Assembly: GCF_026341825.1 (NCBI RefSeq)
Contig: NZ_JAPENY010000002.1
Location: 1 to 64,000 of the forward strand
Length of the DNA: 64,000 nucleotides
Direction: 5' to 3'
Source of the DNA: Streptomyces sp. NBC_00620
Lineage (GTDB): Bacteria > Actinomycetota > Actinomycetes > Streptomycetales > Streptomycetaceae
The position numbers and the translations under genes were made by a program. Numbering within the stretch: position 1 is the stretch's first letter; every line of letters starts with the position of its first letter. The notes beneath the pieces were generated by a model, which had not been told where the DNA came from, did not search any database, and worked only from the letters and a program-made list of their open reading frames with translations. Shown here in pieces: positions 7,376-14,785 of the stretch.

Positions 7376-7722
7376 CGTCAGCCGTGCTCGACCGCACTCT
7401 GTGGGGAGTCGTTGCCCTGTCTGTCGGCCTGGCGCTGCTCGCACTTCTTGCGATCTATACGTCGATGCCGAGTCCGCACCGCGCGCAGACGCCACCCCCG
7501 ATCGACCGGGACGGATACACCTACACCTGCTACTGCTACAGCGATCCGGTACGGGTGAAGATCCTTGCGCCTTCCAAGTCGAGGCGTGCCGCCCGGCACG
7601 GACGTCACGCCCGCCCCGATCGACCGTCGCAAGACCGCCGCATCCGACCACACCATGTCTCCCTCGCGGGGGCGGATGGCGGAGGGAAAGGGGGGACCGT
7701 TCCCGTGACGGTGGCCGCATAG
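7372..7722 (+). CDS. small membrane-anchored hypothetical protein
   Basis: A 116-aa protein with one N-terminal membrane helix (VVALSVGLALLALLAIY, residues ~13-30), a short YTCYCYSD segment with two cysteines, and a basic Arg-rich C-terminal half. The GTG start overlaps the stop of the preceding gene (GTGA). The C-terminal half has low complexity and could have been acquired by readthrough into flanking DNA. The family is unknown. It is the last gene of the small operon with the HATPase and is followed by a hairpin. Confidence 0.45.
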   Translation: MTSAVLDRTLWGVVALSVGLALLALLAIYTSMPSPHRAQTPPPIDRDGYTYTCYCYSDPVRVKILAPSKSRRAARHGRHARPDRPSQDRRIRPHHVSLAGADGGGKGGTVPVTVAA

Positions 7723-7749
7723 GTACGCCTGCACGGTGACCCCCAACCA

Positions 7750-7781
7750 TGACCCCTGTCGGCCACGGCCGGCGGGGGTCA
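7750..7781 (+). terminator. hairpin terminator after the HATPase operon
   Basis: TGACCCCTGTCGGC pairs with GCCGGCGGGGGTCA through a 14-bp stem with G-U wobbles and a short loop. It lies 28 bases after the last stop codon of the operon and marks the junction with the prophage remnant on its right. Confidence 0.6.
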
Positions 7782-7785
7782 GTCA

Positions 7786-7966
7786 TGCCCAAGCGAAAAA
7801 GCGCGCCCCCGTCCCCCGGCATTGAGGACAGAGTCAAGGGCTCTCTTTTCTCACGGAGTTGGGCGAGTGCGGCGAGGATGAGGCCGGCCAGTCCGGTAAG
7901 GGCACCGATGCTGGGGAGCGGCCACCCCCGGCGTTCAAGCTCGTCGAGGCGTGCCGCGAACTCGTC
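7786..7966 (-). pseudogene. 3' fragment of a split phage holin-like gene
   Basis: Read on the minus strand this codes LDEFAARLDELERRG, then WPLPSIGALTGLAGLILAAL, a coiled coil followed by one membrane helix. It continues in frame the fragment at 9976-10082: removing the inserted 2.0-kb unit and one TA copy joins DQTDER to LDEFAARLDE without a gap. Short coiled-coil plus membrane-helix proteins of this kind are common in actinophage head/lysis modules. The original C-terminus is not clear. Confidence 0.6.
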
Positions 7967-8052
7967 TAGTGCTGTGACCGCATAGGTTCGCCGGGTCGGT
8001 GGTTGTGACGGTTGGATGTGCGGTGACATCCGATCCGACCGCTGGAGGCGCG

Positions 8053-9170
8053 GTGGCCGATCCTGTCCGTGTGCGCAGACTTACCGACCAGGAGGGGCAG
8101 AAGCTGCAGCAGGTCGTGCGCCGGGGCAGCACCAGTTCGGTGCGTTACCGGCGGGCGATGATGCTGCTGGCCTCGGCCGGCGGGAACCGGGTGCCGGTGA
8201 TCGCCCAGCTGGTGCAGGCCGACGAGGACACCGTCCGGGACGTGATCCACCGCTTCAACGAGATCGGCCTGGCCTGCCTGGACCCTCAATGGGCGGGAGG
8301 CCGTCCCCGCCAACTCAGCGATGACGACGAGGACTTCGTCGTCACGACGGCCACTACCCGACCGGTCAAACTCGGCCAGCCCTTCACCCGCTGGTCGTTG
8401 CGCAAGCTGGTCTCCTACCTGCGCAAAGTGCACGGCCGGTTGATCCGTATCGGCTGCGAGGCATTACGCGGCCTGCTCGCCCGCCGCGGGATCACCTTCC
8501 AGCGGACCAAGACGTGGAAGGAGTCCCCCGACCCGAGCGCGACGCCAAGCTCGACCGGATCGAGCACGTCCTGGAACTCTTCCCGGACCGGGTGTTCGCG
8601 TTCGACGAGTTCGGTCCGCTGGGCATCCGCCCCACTGGCGGCCACAGCTGGAGCCCCTCCAATCACCCCGAGCGGCACCCGGCCACCTACCACCGCACCC
8701 ACGGCGTGCGGTACTTCCATGGCTGCTACTCGGTCGGCGACGACACCCTGTGGGGCGTCAACCACCGCAGGAAGGGCGCTGGGAACACACTGGCCGCGCT
8801 GAAGTCCAACCGCGCCGCACGGCCCGACGGCGCCCCGATCTACGTGATCCTGGACAACCTGTCCGCCCACAAGGGCACCGACATCCGACGCTGGGCGAAG
8901 AAGAACAAGGTCGAGTTGTGCTTCACCCCGACCTACGCCTCGTGGGCGAATCCGATCGAAGCGCACTTCGGACCGCTGCGGCAGTTCACCATCGCCAACT
9001 CCCACCACCCCAACCACACCGTTCAGACCCGGACCCTGCACGCCTACCTTCGCTGGCGCACTGCCAATGCCCGCCACCGTGACGTCCTGGTCGCCGAACG
9101 CAAGGAACGCGCCCGCATCCGCAGCGAGAAAGGCATCCGCTGGGGCGGCCGACCGGCTCTCGCCGCATGA
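8053..9170 (+). pseudogene. IS630-family transposase with a -1 frame break
   Basis: The N-terminal part (GTG at 8053, GGAGG five bases upstream) has the IS630 helix-turn-helix (PVIAQLVQADEDTVRDVIHR) and reads to KTWKESPDP near 8533. There the frame must move back one base to enter the catalytic part (PERDAKLDRIEHVLELFPDR). The DDE residues all lie in the second frame: FAFDEFG, ILDNLSAHK and ANPIEAHF. The break is at TCCCCCGACCC, so it could be a deletion or a programmed -1 slip, which some IS630 elements use. The first part contains a TTA codon at 8464. Combined length (~372 aa) is normal. Confidence 0.8.
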
Positions 9171-9178
9171 TCAGACAA

Positions 9179-9207
9179 CATGGCGAGCGTTTCAGGTCAC
9201 AGCACCA
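9179..9207. repeat. internal IS630 right end
   Basis: Reverse-complemented, this copy shares GTGCTGTGACC exactly and 21 of 29 positions overall with the outer left end at 7967-7995. It starts 9 bases after the transposase stop codon, where the right end of a simple ~1.24-kb IS630 would be expected. Confidence 0.55.
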
Positions 9208-9230
9208 CCTCCGCCGCGGATCTGTCTGGG

Positions 9231-9863
9231 CTACTTGACCAGCCGGAAGGCGGGGTGCCCAACCCAGGCCCGCAGGAACTCCGCCGATCCCAGCGCCATC
9301 CAGTCGTCGCCCGCGATCCCCAACACCCCCGGAAGGCCAGCGACGACCGACGCCTGTCCATCCAGCAGCTCGACATTGACCACGCCCCCGATGACGTCCA
9401 TGACAGCGGCGGTCAGCAGGGCCGTGGCCACGTGGTCGATCTCGCGATTGCAGCAGGCGCTGACATTGACGGCATGGGTCGGTCTGAAGCCGAGGATGGC
9501 CTCCACCTCGGGCTCGTCCGCGTGCTCAGCCTCGAAGGTGCTCTCGTCGCCGACCCCCGGCCCCATCAAGTAGACCAGGAAGGGCCGACACCAGTCCTCG
9601 CGCTGCGGATTGAATCCCACCAGGGCTGCGAGCTCCTCGTCCGCGATGGTGTTGCCGAGGAGTGGAAGCGGGAACGGCTTTCGCCAGTCCTTCTCCCGCC
9701 TGTCCTCGACGCCCAGTCGCTCTGCGGGCACGTTGACGTCGAAGAATCCGGGCCGCCTTTCGGCGAAGTGGGAGGAGAGCCCCACCATCAACGCGCGGAA
9801 CTCCCGCAGCGCAGCCGGGGAGAGCGGCTCCGCCAACTCGATCACCAACGTCGGACCAGACAT
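9231..9863 (-). CDS. DUF6368 family protein, transposon passenger
   Basis: A 210-aa soluble protein beginning MSGPTLVIEL, with the motif pair ILGFRPTHAVNVSACCN and EIDHVATALLTAAVMDVIGG that I associate with the Streptomyces family DUF6368, ending RAWVGHPAFRLVK. Function is unknown; there is no signal peptide or membrane segment. The frame is intact although every phage gene around it is broken, which suggests recent arrival with the transposon or selection. It lies between the IS630 right end and the inverted outer end, so it travels as cargo. Confidence 0.7.
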   Translation of the reverse strand: MSGPTLVIELAEPLSPAALREFRALMVGLSSHFAERRPGFFDVNVPAERLGVEDRREKDWRKPFPLPLLGNTIADEELAALVGFNPQREDWCRPFLVYLMGPGVGDESTFEAEHADEPEVEAILGFRPTHAVNVSACCNREIDHVATALLTAAVMDVIGGVVNVELLDGQASVVAGLPGVLGIAGDDWMALGSAEFLRAWVGHPAFRLVK

Positions 9864-9975
9864 GCTGGGAGCCTAGTTTGATCGGCTCCGCGACTGCTCA
9901 AATTCTTCCCACACCGAGCCCAGCCGGTCCGAGCACCGACGCCGCCACCCCGGCGAACCTATGCGGTCAGAGCAC

Positions 9976-10082
9976 TAGCCGCTCGTCGGTCTGGTCGCTG
10001 CGCTGTACGAGCAGGGCGAGCGCACCATCGATGTGGGCGAACTCCACCTCGACCGTTCCGCTCCGTCGAGCAGGTCAGCCAC
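9976..10082 (-). pseudogene. 5' fragment of the split phage holin-like gene
   Basis: A GTG at 10082 (MADLLDGAER) overlaps the end of the upstream relic. A one-base frame break near 10040 then leads to TVEVEFAHIDGALALLVQRS, followed by DQTDER at the transposon edge. It continues beyond the insertion at 7966. The gene is therefore doubly broken, by an indel and by the IS630 unit. Confidence 0.55.
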
Positions 10083-10426
10083 GCAGCGCCCGCCGAACCC
10101 TGCGCAACGGTCAACTCGCTGATGACCGTGGCCTCGCGGTTTGCCGGGTTTTCAAGGAACTTCGCCTTCCGACCGGGAGAGTGTCGGGCGGTGAGGTCCT
10201 CGTGTACGCGCGCGGCTTATGGGGTGACGCCGGCGACGAGGTCGTGCTCGTCGACGGTGGCCACGCCGGAGCGGTCGAGGGTGCCCTCGGCGATCGAGAC
10301 CTCTTTGCGGGACTCGGCGAGCAGGTGCTCGGCGCCGAGCAGCAGTCCGCGCACGGCGCCGGCCAGAGCTCGGCCGAGGGCCTGGTCGGCGTTCCATCGG
10401 ATGCGTGCGCGGGGGCGGCGGCTCAT
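10083..10426 (-). pseudogene. phage minor capsid/HK97-gp10-like gene with nonsense codon
   Basis: The ATG at 10426 has GGAGGTGAG upstream and overlaps the previous stop (ATGA). It reads MSRRPRARIRWNADQALGRA with LLGAEHLLAESRKEVSIAEG and DRSGVATVDEHDLVAGVTP, then meets TAA (10217-10219). After the stop, the same frame continues HEDLTARHSPGRKAKFLENP, which is the expected next block of this tail-joining/minor capsid family. A single premature stop therefore inactivates it. It follows the head-tail connector relic, as in actinophage head modules. Confidence 0.65.
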
Positions 10427-10635
10427 TCGCAACTCACCTCCGTGCAGGCCGGAACCGGGAGGCCCGGGGCGGTGTGGTGGGCGACGGTGATCGCGGTTGT
10501 GGTGCGGCTGTCGGGCAGCGTGACGCGCGAGTCGGGCGGACAGACGAGGCCGGGGGCGGTGATGAAGGTCGCCGCGGCGGTGACCTTGCGTCCGTCCGGG
10601 GCGCGCACCATGTGCGGGGAGGATTCCACCTGGCA
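10423..10635 (-). pseudogene. phage head-tail connector relic
   Basis: The fragment reads SPHMVRAPDGRKVTAAATFI, then PPDSRVTLPDSRTTTAITVA and ends VPACTEVSCE, with a stop that overlaps the next start. This is the C-terminal half of a small phage head-closure protein of the type with a conserved V-T-L-P-turn-T-x-I core. The N-terminal half is missing or fused out of frame to the capsid relic upstream. Confidence 0.5.
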
Positions 10636-10649
10636 GGGTGTGCTCGTCG

Positions 10650-11400
10650 CCCGCGCGCGGCCTCGATCGCGTCCTGCGACGGGCGCGGCGCGGCGGAGGG
10701 GAGATTGCCGGCGCCGGGCTGCTCGCGCTCGCGCTCGCGCCGGCGGATGAGTTCGGGATGGTCGGACAGGTGGCCGCGCATCCGGCCCTGCCACGCGCGC
10801 ACGCGTGCATCGGCCGCGTGTTTTGCCTCGGGGGTGGTCGCCGCGGCGGCGCGGTTCTTCCACTTGCGAATGCCGCGCTCGATGGCGCGCTGCTTCTGCG
10901 TCGCCTTGTACCCGTCGGGGTCCTCGGACGCGTCCTCGGGAACGCGGGTCAAACCAGGGAGGTAAGCGGCGACGGAGTGCCGGGCAGTTGGGATGCTGAA
11001 AGCCTGCTTGGCGTGCTGCGTCGAGTGAGCCGACCACGTGCACGCGCACGGTGCGGCCGTCGTCGAGGGCGTGCTCGACGTCTACCTCGTGCGGTCCGTC
11101 GGGGCCGTCGATGCTCAGCACTTTGCCCTCGTACGGTCGACAGATGGGGCACCCGTGCGGCGCGTTCGAGACGGGGCCGAGGCCAGCGGCGCGCAGTCGG
11201 TCGGTGTGCCCCCCACCGCGGCTCGACCGACCGAGGTACGGGTCGCCATCTCCGCGTATGAGGTCATCTGCCACACGCGCCCGCTCTTGTCGACGAACGT
11301 GCGAAATCCGAGGTCGGAGAACCGTTCCATGGCGCGTTGCCACTGGTCGTTGAAGTGGCGGCTGAGCTTTTCCGGCGAGGTGTAGTGCTCGGTGCCGGCA
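10650..11400 (-). pseudogene. phage minor capsid protein 2 relic, multiple frameshifts
   Basis: Three minus-strand frames together give one recognisable protein: FSDLGFRTFVDKSGRVWQM and TSYAEMATRTSVGRAAV; then NAPHGCPICRPYEGKVLSID, the HEVDVEHALDDGRT region and ARQAGFQHPNC; then LTRVPEDASEDPDGYKATQ and the Arg/Lys-rich RGIRKWKNRAAAATT tail. These are the landmarks of the phage minor capsid protein 2 family, including the CPICRPYEGK and HPNCRH motifs. At least two indels break it (near 11220 and near 10985). The upstream part is also degraded. Confidence 0.7.
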
Positions 11401-11449
11401 TGGCGAGGCTCGGTGGGCATCATGGACTCGGCCCCGAACAGGCTTCCGG

Positions 11450-12247
11450 GGCGGACGAAGGACTGCATACGTGTGACGAAATCGGCGAGAGGGCGGTGGT
11501 GGTTGGCACTGCAATGCCAGGAGAGCTTGGTGTGCCCGCGGACCTGTCGCGTCAGCAGCATGGCTTCGGTTCGGGTCTCGCCGAGTGCATCTGTGGGCAC
11601 GTCCGTGCCTGGAGGCCTGCCCGAGCCGCCGAGCCCCTGATCACCACATACCCGGAAGGGACGCCAGACAGTGAGCTCGTTGGTGGCGCCGTGATCGACC
11701 GGCCTTCCGTGCGGCTTGTCATCACCTACTGATGTGGGTGGGAACGGCCGAGGCGCGGCCCCACCTATCGAAGCGAGAGACGAGCTTTGGCGGACTGCTT
11801 TCCTGGACAGGTCCTCGTGCAATACAACTCGCAAGCCGTCCGTGCGCTGCCTCGGCTCCGCATCGAGGCCGCACGCGCTGCGCACTCAGCGCTCAGACAC
11901 CTGTATGCGCAATCTGCTGGTGGTCGGGTGCGCACGCATAGCCTCCGGGGCCTACGCAGGCCCCCTTGGTCCGTTGGTCCGTGACCCCACCTGCGCAGCC
12001 GTCCACGAGCACTGCGCATCCACTGCGCACTCGATGTGCGCAGTGCTAGTGCGTATCACTGTGACCTGCGGTGGGCGGGTCTTGCGCAGGTGTGGTCGGG
12101 TCCATGGTCGGGGTGCTGCGCAGGTGTGGTCGGGCTCATGGTCGGGGTGCTGCGCAGGTGTGGTCGGGCTCATGGTCGGGGTGCTGCGCAGGTGTGGTCG
12201 GGCTTATGGTCGGGCCTTGCGCGGACGGCGCGCGCTGCGCAGGGTGT
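11450..12247. other. gene-free stretch rich in TGCGCA motifs
   Basis: No reading frame here has a protein-like composition. The palindrome TGCGCA recurs about ten times between 11877 and 12240, four of them in the 34-bp tandem repeat described separately. A perfect hairpin (GGGGCCT-ACGC-AGGCCCC, 11947-11964) precedes a short CCCTT stretch. The left part carries more decayed prophage sequence. Confidence 0.45.
12083..12218 (+). repeat. four tandem 34-bp repeats
   Basis: Four copies start at 12083, 12117, 12151 and 12185, with the core TGCGCAGGTGTGGTCGGG. The period is not a multiple of three and no gene spans it, so it is not a protein repeat. A single inverted copy of the core occurs at 13225-13240 on the other side of the replication-relaxation gene. 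An iteron-like protein-binding array is possible. Confidence 0.7.
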
Positions 12248-13150
12248 TTACAAGGGCGGCGAATGAGTCCATGGGACTGCGGTGGCGGGGTCTTGGACGG
12301 GGTGCCAGACCGGTGCGGAAGGGCCGTTGTTGCGCAGGTCTGTCAGCGATGCCGCGAGGACGGGAACGTAGCGCAGGAAGCTGACCGCCGCCGGGTCCCT
12401 TGCAGCTGCACGGAGGGCGCGGATGCGGGTGGTGATGCCGACGGGGCCAGTGCCGTCCAGGACGAACAAGACGCGGGGGAAGAGCGGATAGTGCCGCCGC
12501 CACTCTTCCTGCACGGGGTCCTGCGCGATGGCCGGTCGGCGGCGCGCGATGGGTGTCGAGATGTAGCCGTGGAGGCGAGTGTAGGCGCCGATTTTCGCGG
12601 CCAGGCGTTCCGGGCCCATGGTGGCCCGGTCGACCTCGACGAAGGCCCGCAGCATCGCCCCGTCGTCGCCATCGGCGGGACCGCGCCGGTAGTACATGAG
12701 GGCGTCGGGTATGACGGCCTCGCCGCCGCCAAGGGAGTGGTGGACCTCGAGGATCCAGTCCAGTGGTCGGCACAACTCGCCGCGCCGGCGCGCGTCCTCG
12801 AGGAAGGCGAGCGCGGTCTCGGTCACCGTCAACGTGTGTCCGACCTGCAGCCGTGCGGCTGTCGGATCGGACAGCGTCCTCGGTGGTCGTCGTCCGCGCA
12901 GCTCCGGCCACTCCGAGGCGATTTGCGCGCCGTACGAAGTCGGGAACCACACGCGCAGCCGTCCGGCCCGGGGCAGGGTGATGCGGTCGATCAGTCCCTC
13001 ATCCCGTAGCTTGGCCATCCGTCGCCGCGTCTGCTCGACGCGCACCCCCGGCGCGATCACCCGGTGCATCTGCTCGGTGGTGGCCATCCGGTACTGCGTC
13101 AGCACCGCCAGCGCCAGGTGATCCCCACCGCCTGCATCCACGTCCGTCAT
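12248..13150 (-). CDS. replication-relaxation family protein
   Basis: A 300-aa protein with an N-terminal winged-helix region (LALAVLTQYRMATTEQMHRV; RRRMAKLRDEGLIDR) followed by the conserved core of the replication-relaxation family (LEVHHSLGGGEAVIPDALMY; FVEVDRATMGPERLAAKIGAY). The core resembles the nuclease/relaxase-like fold found in plasmid and integrative-element replication and transfer proteins. The DALMYY and EVDR acidic residues are the likely catalytic candidates. The frame is intact. Related repeats lie on both sides, so it may belong to a plasmid-like or conjugative element that left this part of the island. Confidence 0.8.
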   Translation of the reverse strand: MTDVDAGGGDHLALAVLTQYRMATTEQMHRVIAPGVRVEQTRRRMAKLRDEGLIDRITLPRAGRLRVWFPTSYGAQIASEWPELRGRRPPRTLSDPTAARLQVGHTLTVTETALAFLEDARRRGELCRPLDWILEVHHSLGGGEAVIPDALMYYRRGPADGDDGAMLRAFVEVDRATMGPERLAAKIGAYTRLHGYISTPIARRRPAIAQDPVQEEWRRHYPLFPRVLFVLDGTGPVGITTRIRALRAAARDPAAVSFLRYVPVLAASLTDLRNNGPSAPVWHPVQDPATAVPWTHSPPL

Positions 13151-13687
13151 CGTCGGCCTGCCTCTCGTGTTCAGGGAGCGCCGTCATGCTCGGCGCCACG
13201 CGTACGGCCACAGCAGCAGCTGACCCCGACCACACCTGCGACCACAAAGACCCGACCACGGTCACGATGCGACAACCCCCCTGATGACCAGGCTGACAAC
13301 CCCGCCGACAACCCCCGCGACAGCCGTCAGTACCCTGCGCGCCATGGGCGGCATATCCGCAGGTCACCACAGTGATCACGGCGTGGTCGCCAGCCCGACA
13401 TCCCCCTCTGCACACCCCCGCGCTCGCCCCGAATCAGAAGAAAAGCAGGTGACAGGGGACGGCGGGCGAATGGGCGGGCGCGTGCCGCCGGGGGATCGAG
13501 GCGCCGTTTCCCATGTTGCGCGCCGGCGACCGCCGACGCGCTCGCGCGCCGAACCCGGCGCACACCAGCACCACCACGCACCACCGGTGTCCGGGCATCA
13601 GGCACGTTCGCCCCGGCCAGCGACGTGTAAATATGCGCGAGCCCGAGCCCCACACGCCTCAGCCGGATTCCCCGAACCTTCTCCGGA
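13151..13687. other. intergenic stretch with inverted copy of the 34-bp repeat core
   Basis: No supported gene. CCCGACCACACCTGCG (13225-13240) is the reverse complement of the core of the 12.1-kb tandem repeat. The rest is GC-rich, with no clear hairpin or promoter that I can support. Confidence 0.4.
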
Positions 13688-14416
13688 GTGTCAGTGCCGG
13701 TCCGTGCGCTCGACAGCATGGTGGGGGACGAACTGCGCGAAGAACCACAGGGCGAGCGGTCCGACAAGGGGAGCGGCAGCGAGACCTGGCAACGGCTGAG
13801 CGCGTACGCCTACCTCAGCGCACCCGAGCGACTGGAGTACGTCGCGGCGATGCGGGTGTTCTGCGGCACCCTGCTCGCGGACCTCGCCGTACCCGACGTG
13901 CTCGCCAAACTGGCACAGCCCGGACACTCGGCGGCAGTGCTCGACGCGGAGACACTCACCGCCCGGCTCGAACAGCTCGTGCGCTGGGGCAATCTGCTGC
14001 GCAGCACGCACACGGTCACAGCGACCAGCATCGCCGAGTACCAACGCTCCCGGTCCCGCTACCAACTGTCAAAACTGGGCGAACGAGTGCAGCGCGACGC
14101 CGACGAGGTGCTGGCGGGAGCGGACGCCGCGTGAGGTCAGCAGCGAGCTACTCACCCTCGTCGACCGGGGACTCAAAGAGATCGCCGCCCTGGCCGCCGC
14201 GCAAGGCGGCGCAGACCCGCAGCAGGCACTGGAAAGGATCAGCACCCTCTTCGCACAGTTCGCCGAATTCGCAGAGTCGATACGGGACTTCTACGCCTAC
14301 CTCGGCCAGGTGCTCGCCCGCTACGACCTCGACGGAGCCGAGTACCAGGGGTTCAAGGAACTGCTGCTCGACTACTCCGACCTGCATCGGCCGTTGATGC
14401 TCCTCGCACCTTCCTG
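13688..14416 (+). pseudogene. truncated, frameshifted DUF2397 (TIGR02677) gene
   Basis: The first 148 codons give LSAYAYLSAPERLEYVAAMR, ARLEQLVRWGNLLRSTHTVT and IAEYQRSRSRYQLSKLGERV, the N-terminal landmarks of DUF2397. A frame change near 14130 continues it: REVSSELLTLVDRGLKEIAA, LERISTLFAQFAEFAESIRD and YQGFKELLLDY. The sequence then stops at about 240 residues; full-length members have roughly 500. From established knowledge, DUF2397 is a component of type III Wadjet-like SMC systems, which act against plasmids. No DUF2398, DUF2399 or SMC partner is present here, so only a relic remains. Confidence 0.6.
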
Positions 14417-14785
14417 ACCAGCCCGGCAGACCTCAGCCGCTAGCCCGCCCGTAGTTCGCGTCGAGAGGTAGCGCCGCAGGGCCCCGGCTCAGGTCGGTGC
14501 CCATCACTGCGCCCGGGTGGTCGAGCACGTGACCGGGTCATTGAGACTCCGCCGACCGCGCCCGTCAGCTAGCCGAAGTCCTCCCCAGCACAACACCTCT
14601 GGGCACACTTCCATGCACGTGGCACATCGCGTTAGGGCGTAGCACCCTTGTACAGCAGAGGCTCCACGTCTAAGTCCGAGCACCACAGCGGTAGTAGGGG
14701 CGTGCCACCGACGACAACAGTGCTCGTCGAGGACGCTTCGGTGGTGCTCGCGAAGCCGCTAGGCCGGGATGAGGAATGCGCAGCC
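14417..14785. other. intergenic stretch without supported gene
   Basis: No reading frame with family signature, and no hairpin stronger than chance, was found between the DUF2397 relic and the helicase. It is probably the scar of the deletion that removed the rest of the DUF2397 locus. Confidence 0.35.

Larger units (their letters stand above)
7969..9975. mobile_element. IS630-type transposable unit with DUF6368 passenger, 2.0 kb
   Basis: The outer ends are 30-bp inverted repeats (7966-7995 and 9949-9978), identical except for one base and starting CTAGTGCT; each has a TA at its edge, the usual IS630 target. The unit holds a transposase and a DUF6368 gene on the opposite strand. An internal, weaker copy of the end (9179-9207, 21 of 29 positions) sits just after the transposase and is probably its original right end. 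The structure is thus left end, transposase, right end, passenger, inverted left end. Both outer ends interrupt the same phage gene at one point, so the whole unit inserted together. Confidence 0.75.

Noticed and set aside
7349..8029. 226-aa minus-strand protein
   Set aside because: Only the central ~60 residues look real; they belong to the split holin-like gene, while the rest runs through the IS end and opposite a coupled small gene.
12083..12218. Possible CRISPR or protein repeat
   Set aside because: Units are head-to-tail without spacers and the 34-bp period is not a multiple of three.
11716..12384. 222-aa plus-strand frame over the 34-bp repeats
   Set aside because: Low-complexity translation of the repeat in a non-multiple-of-three period, no ribosome site, no known family.
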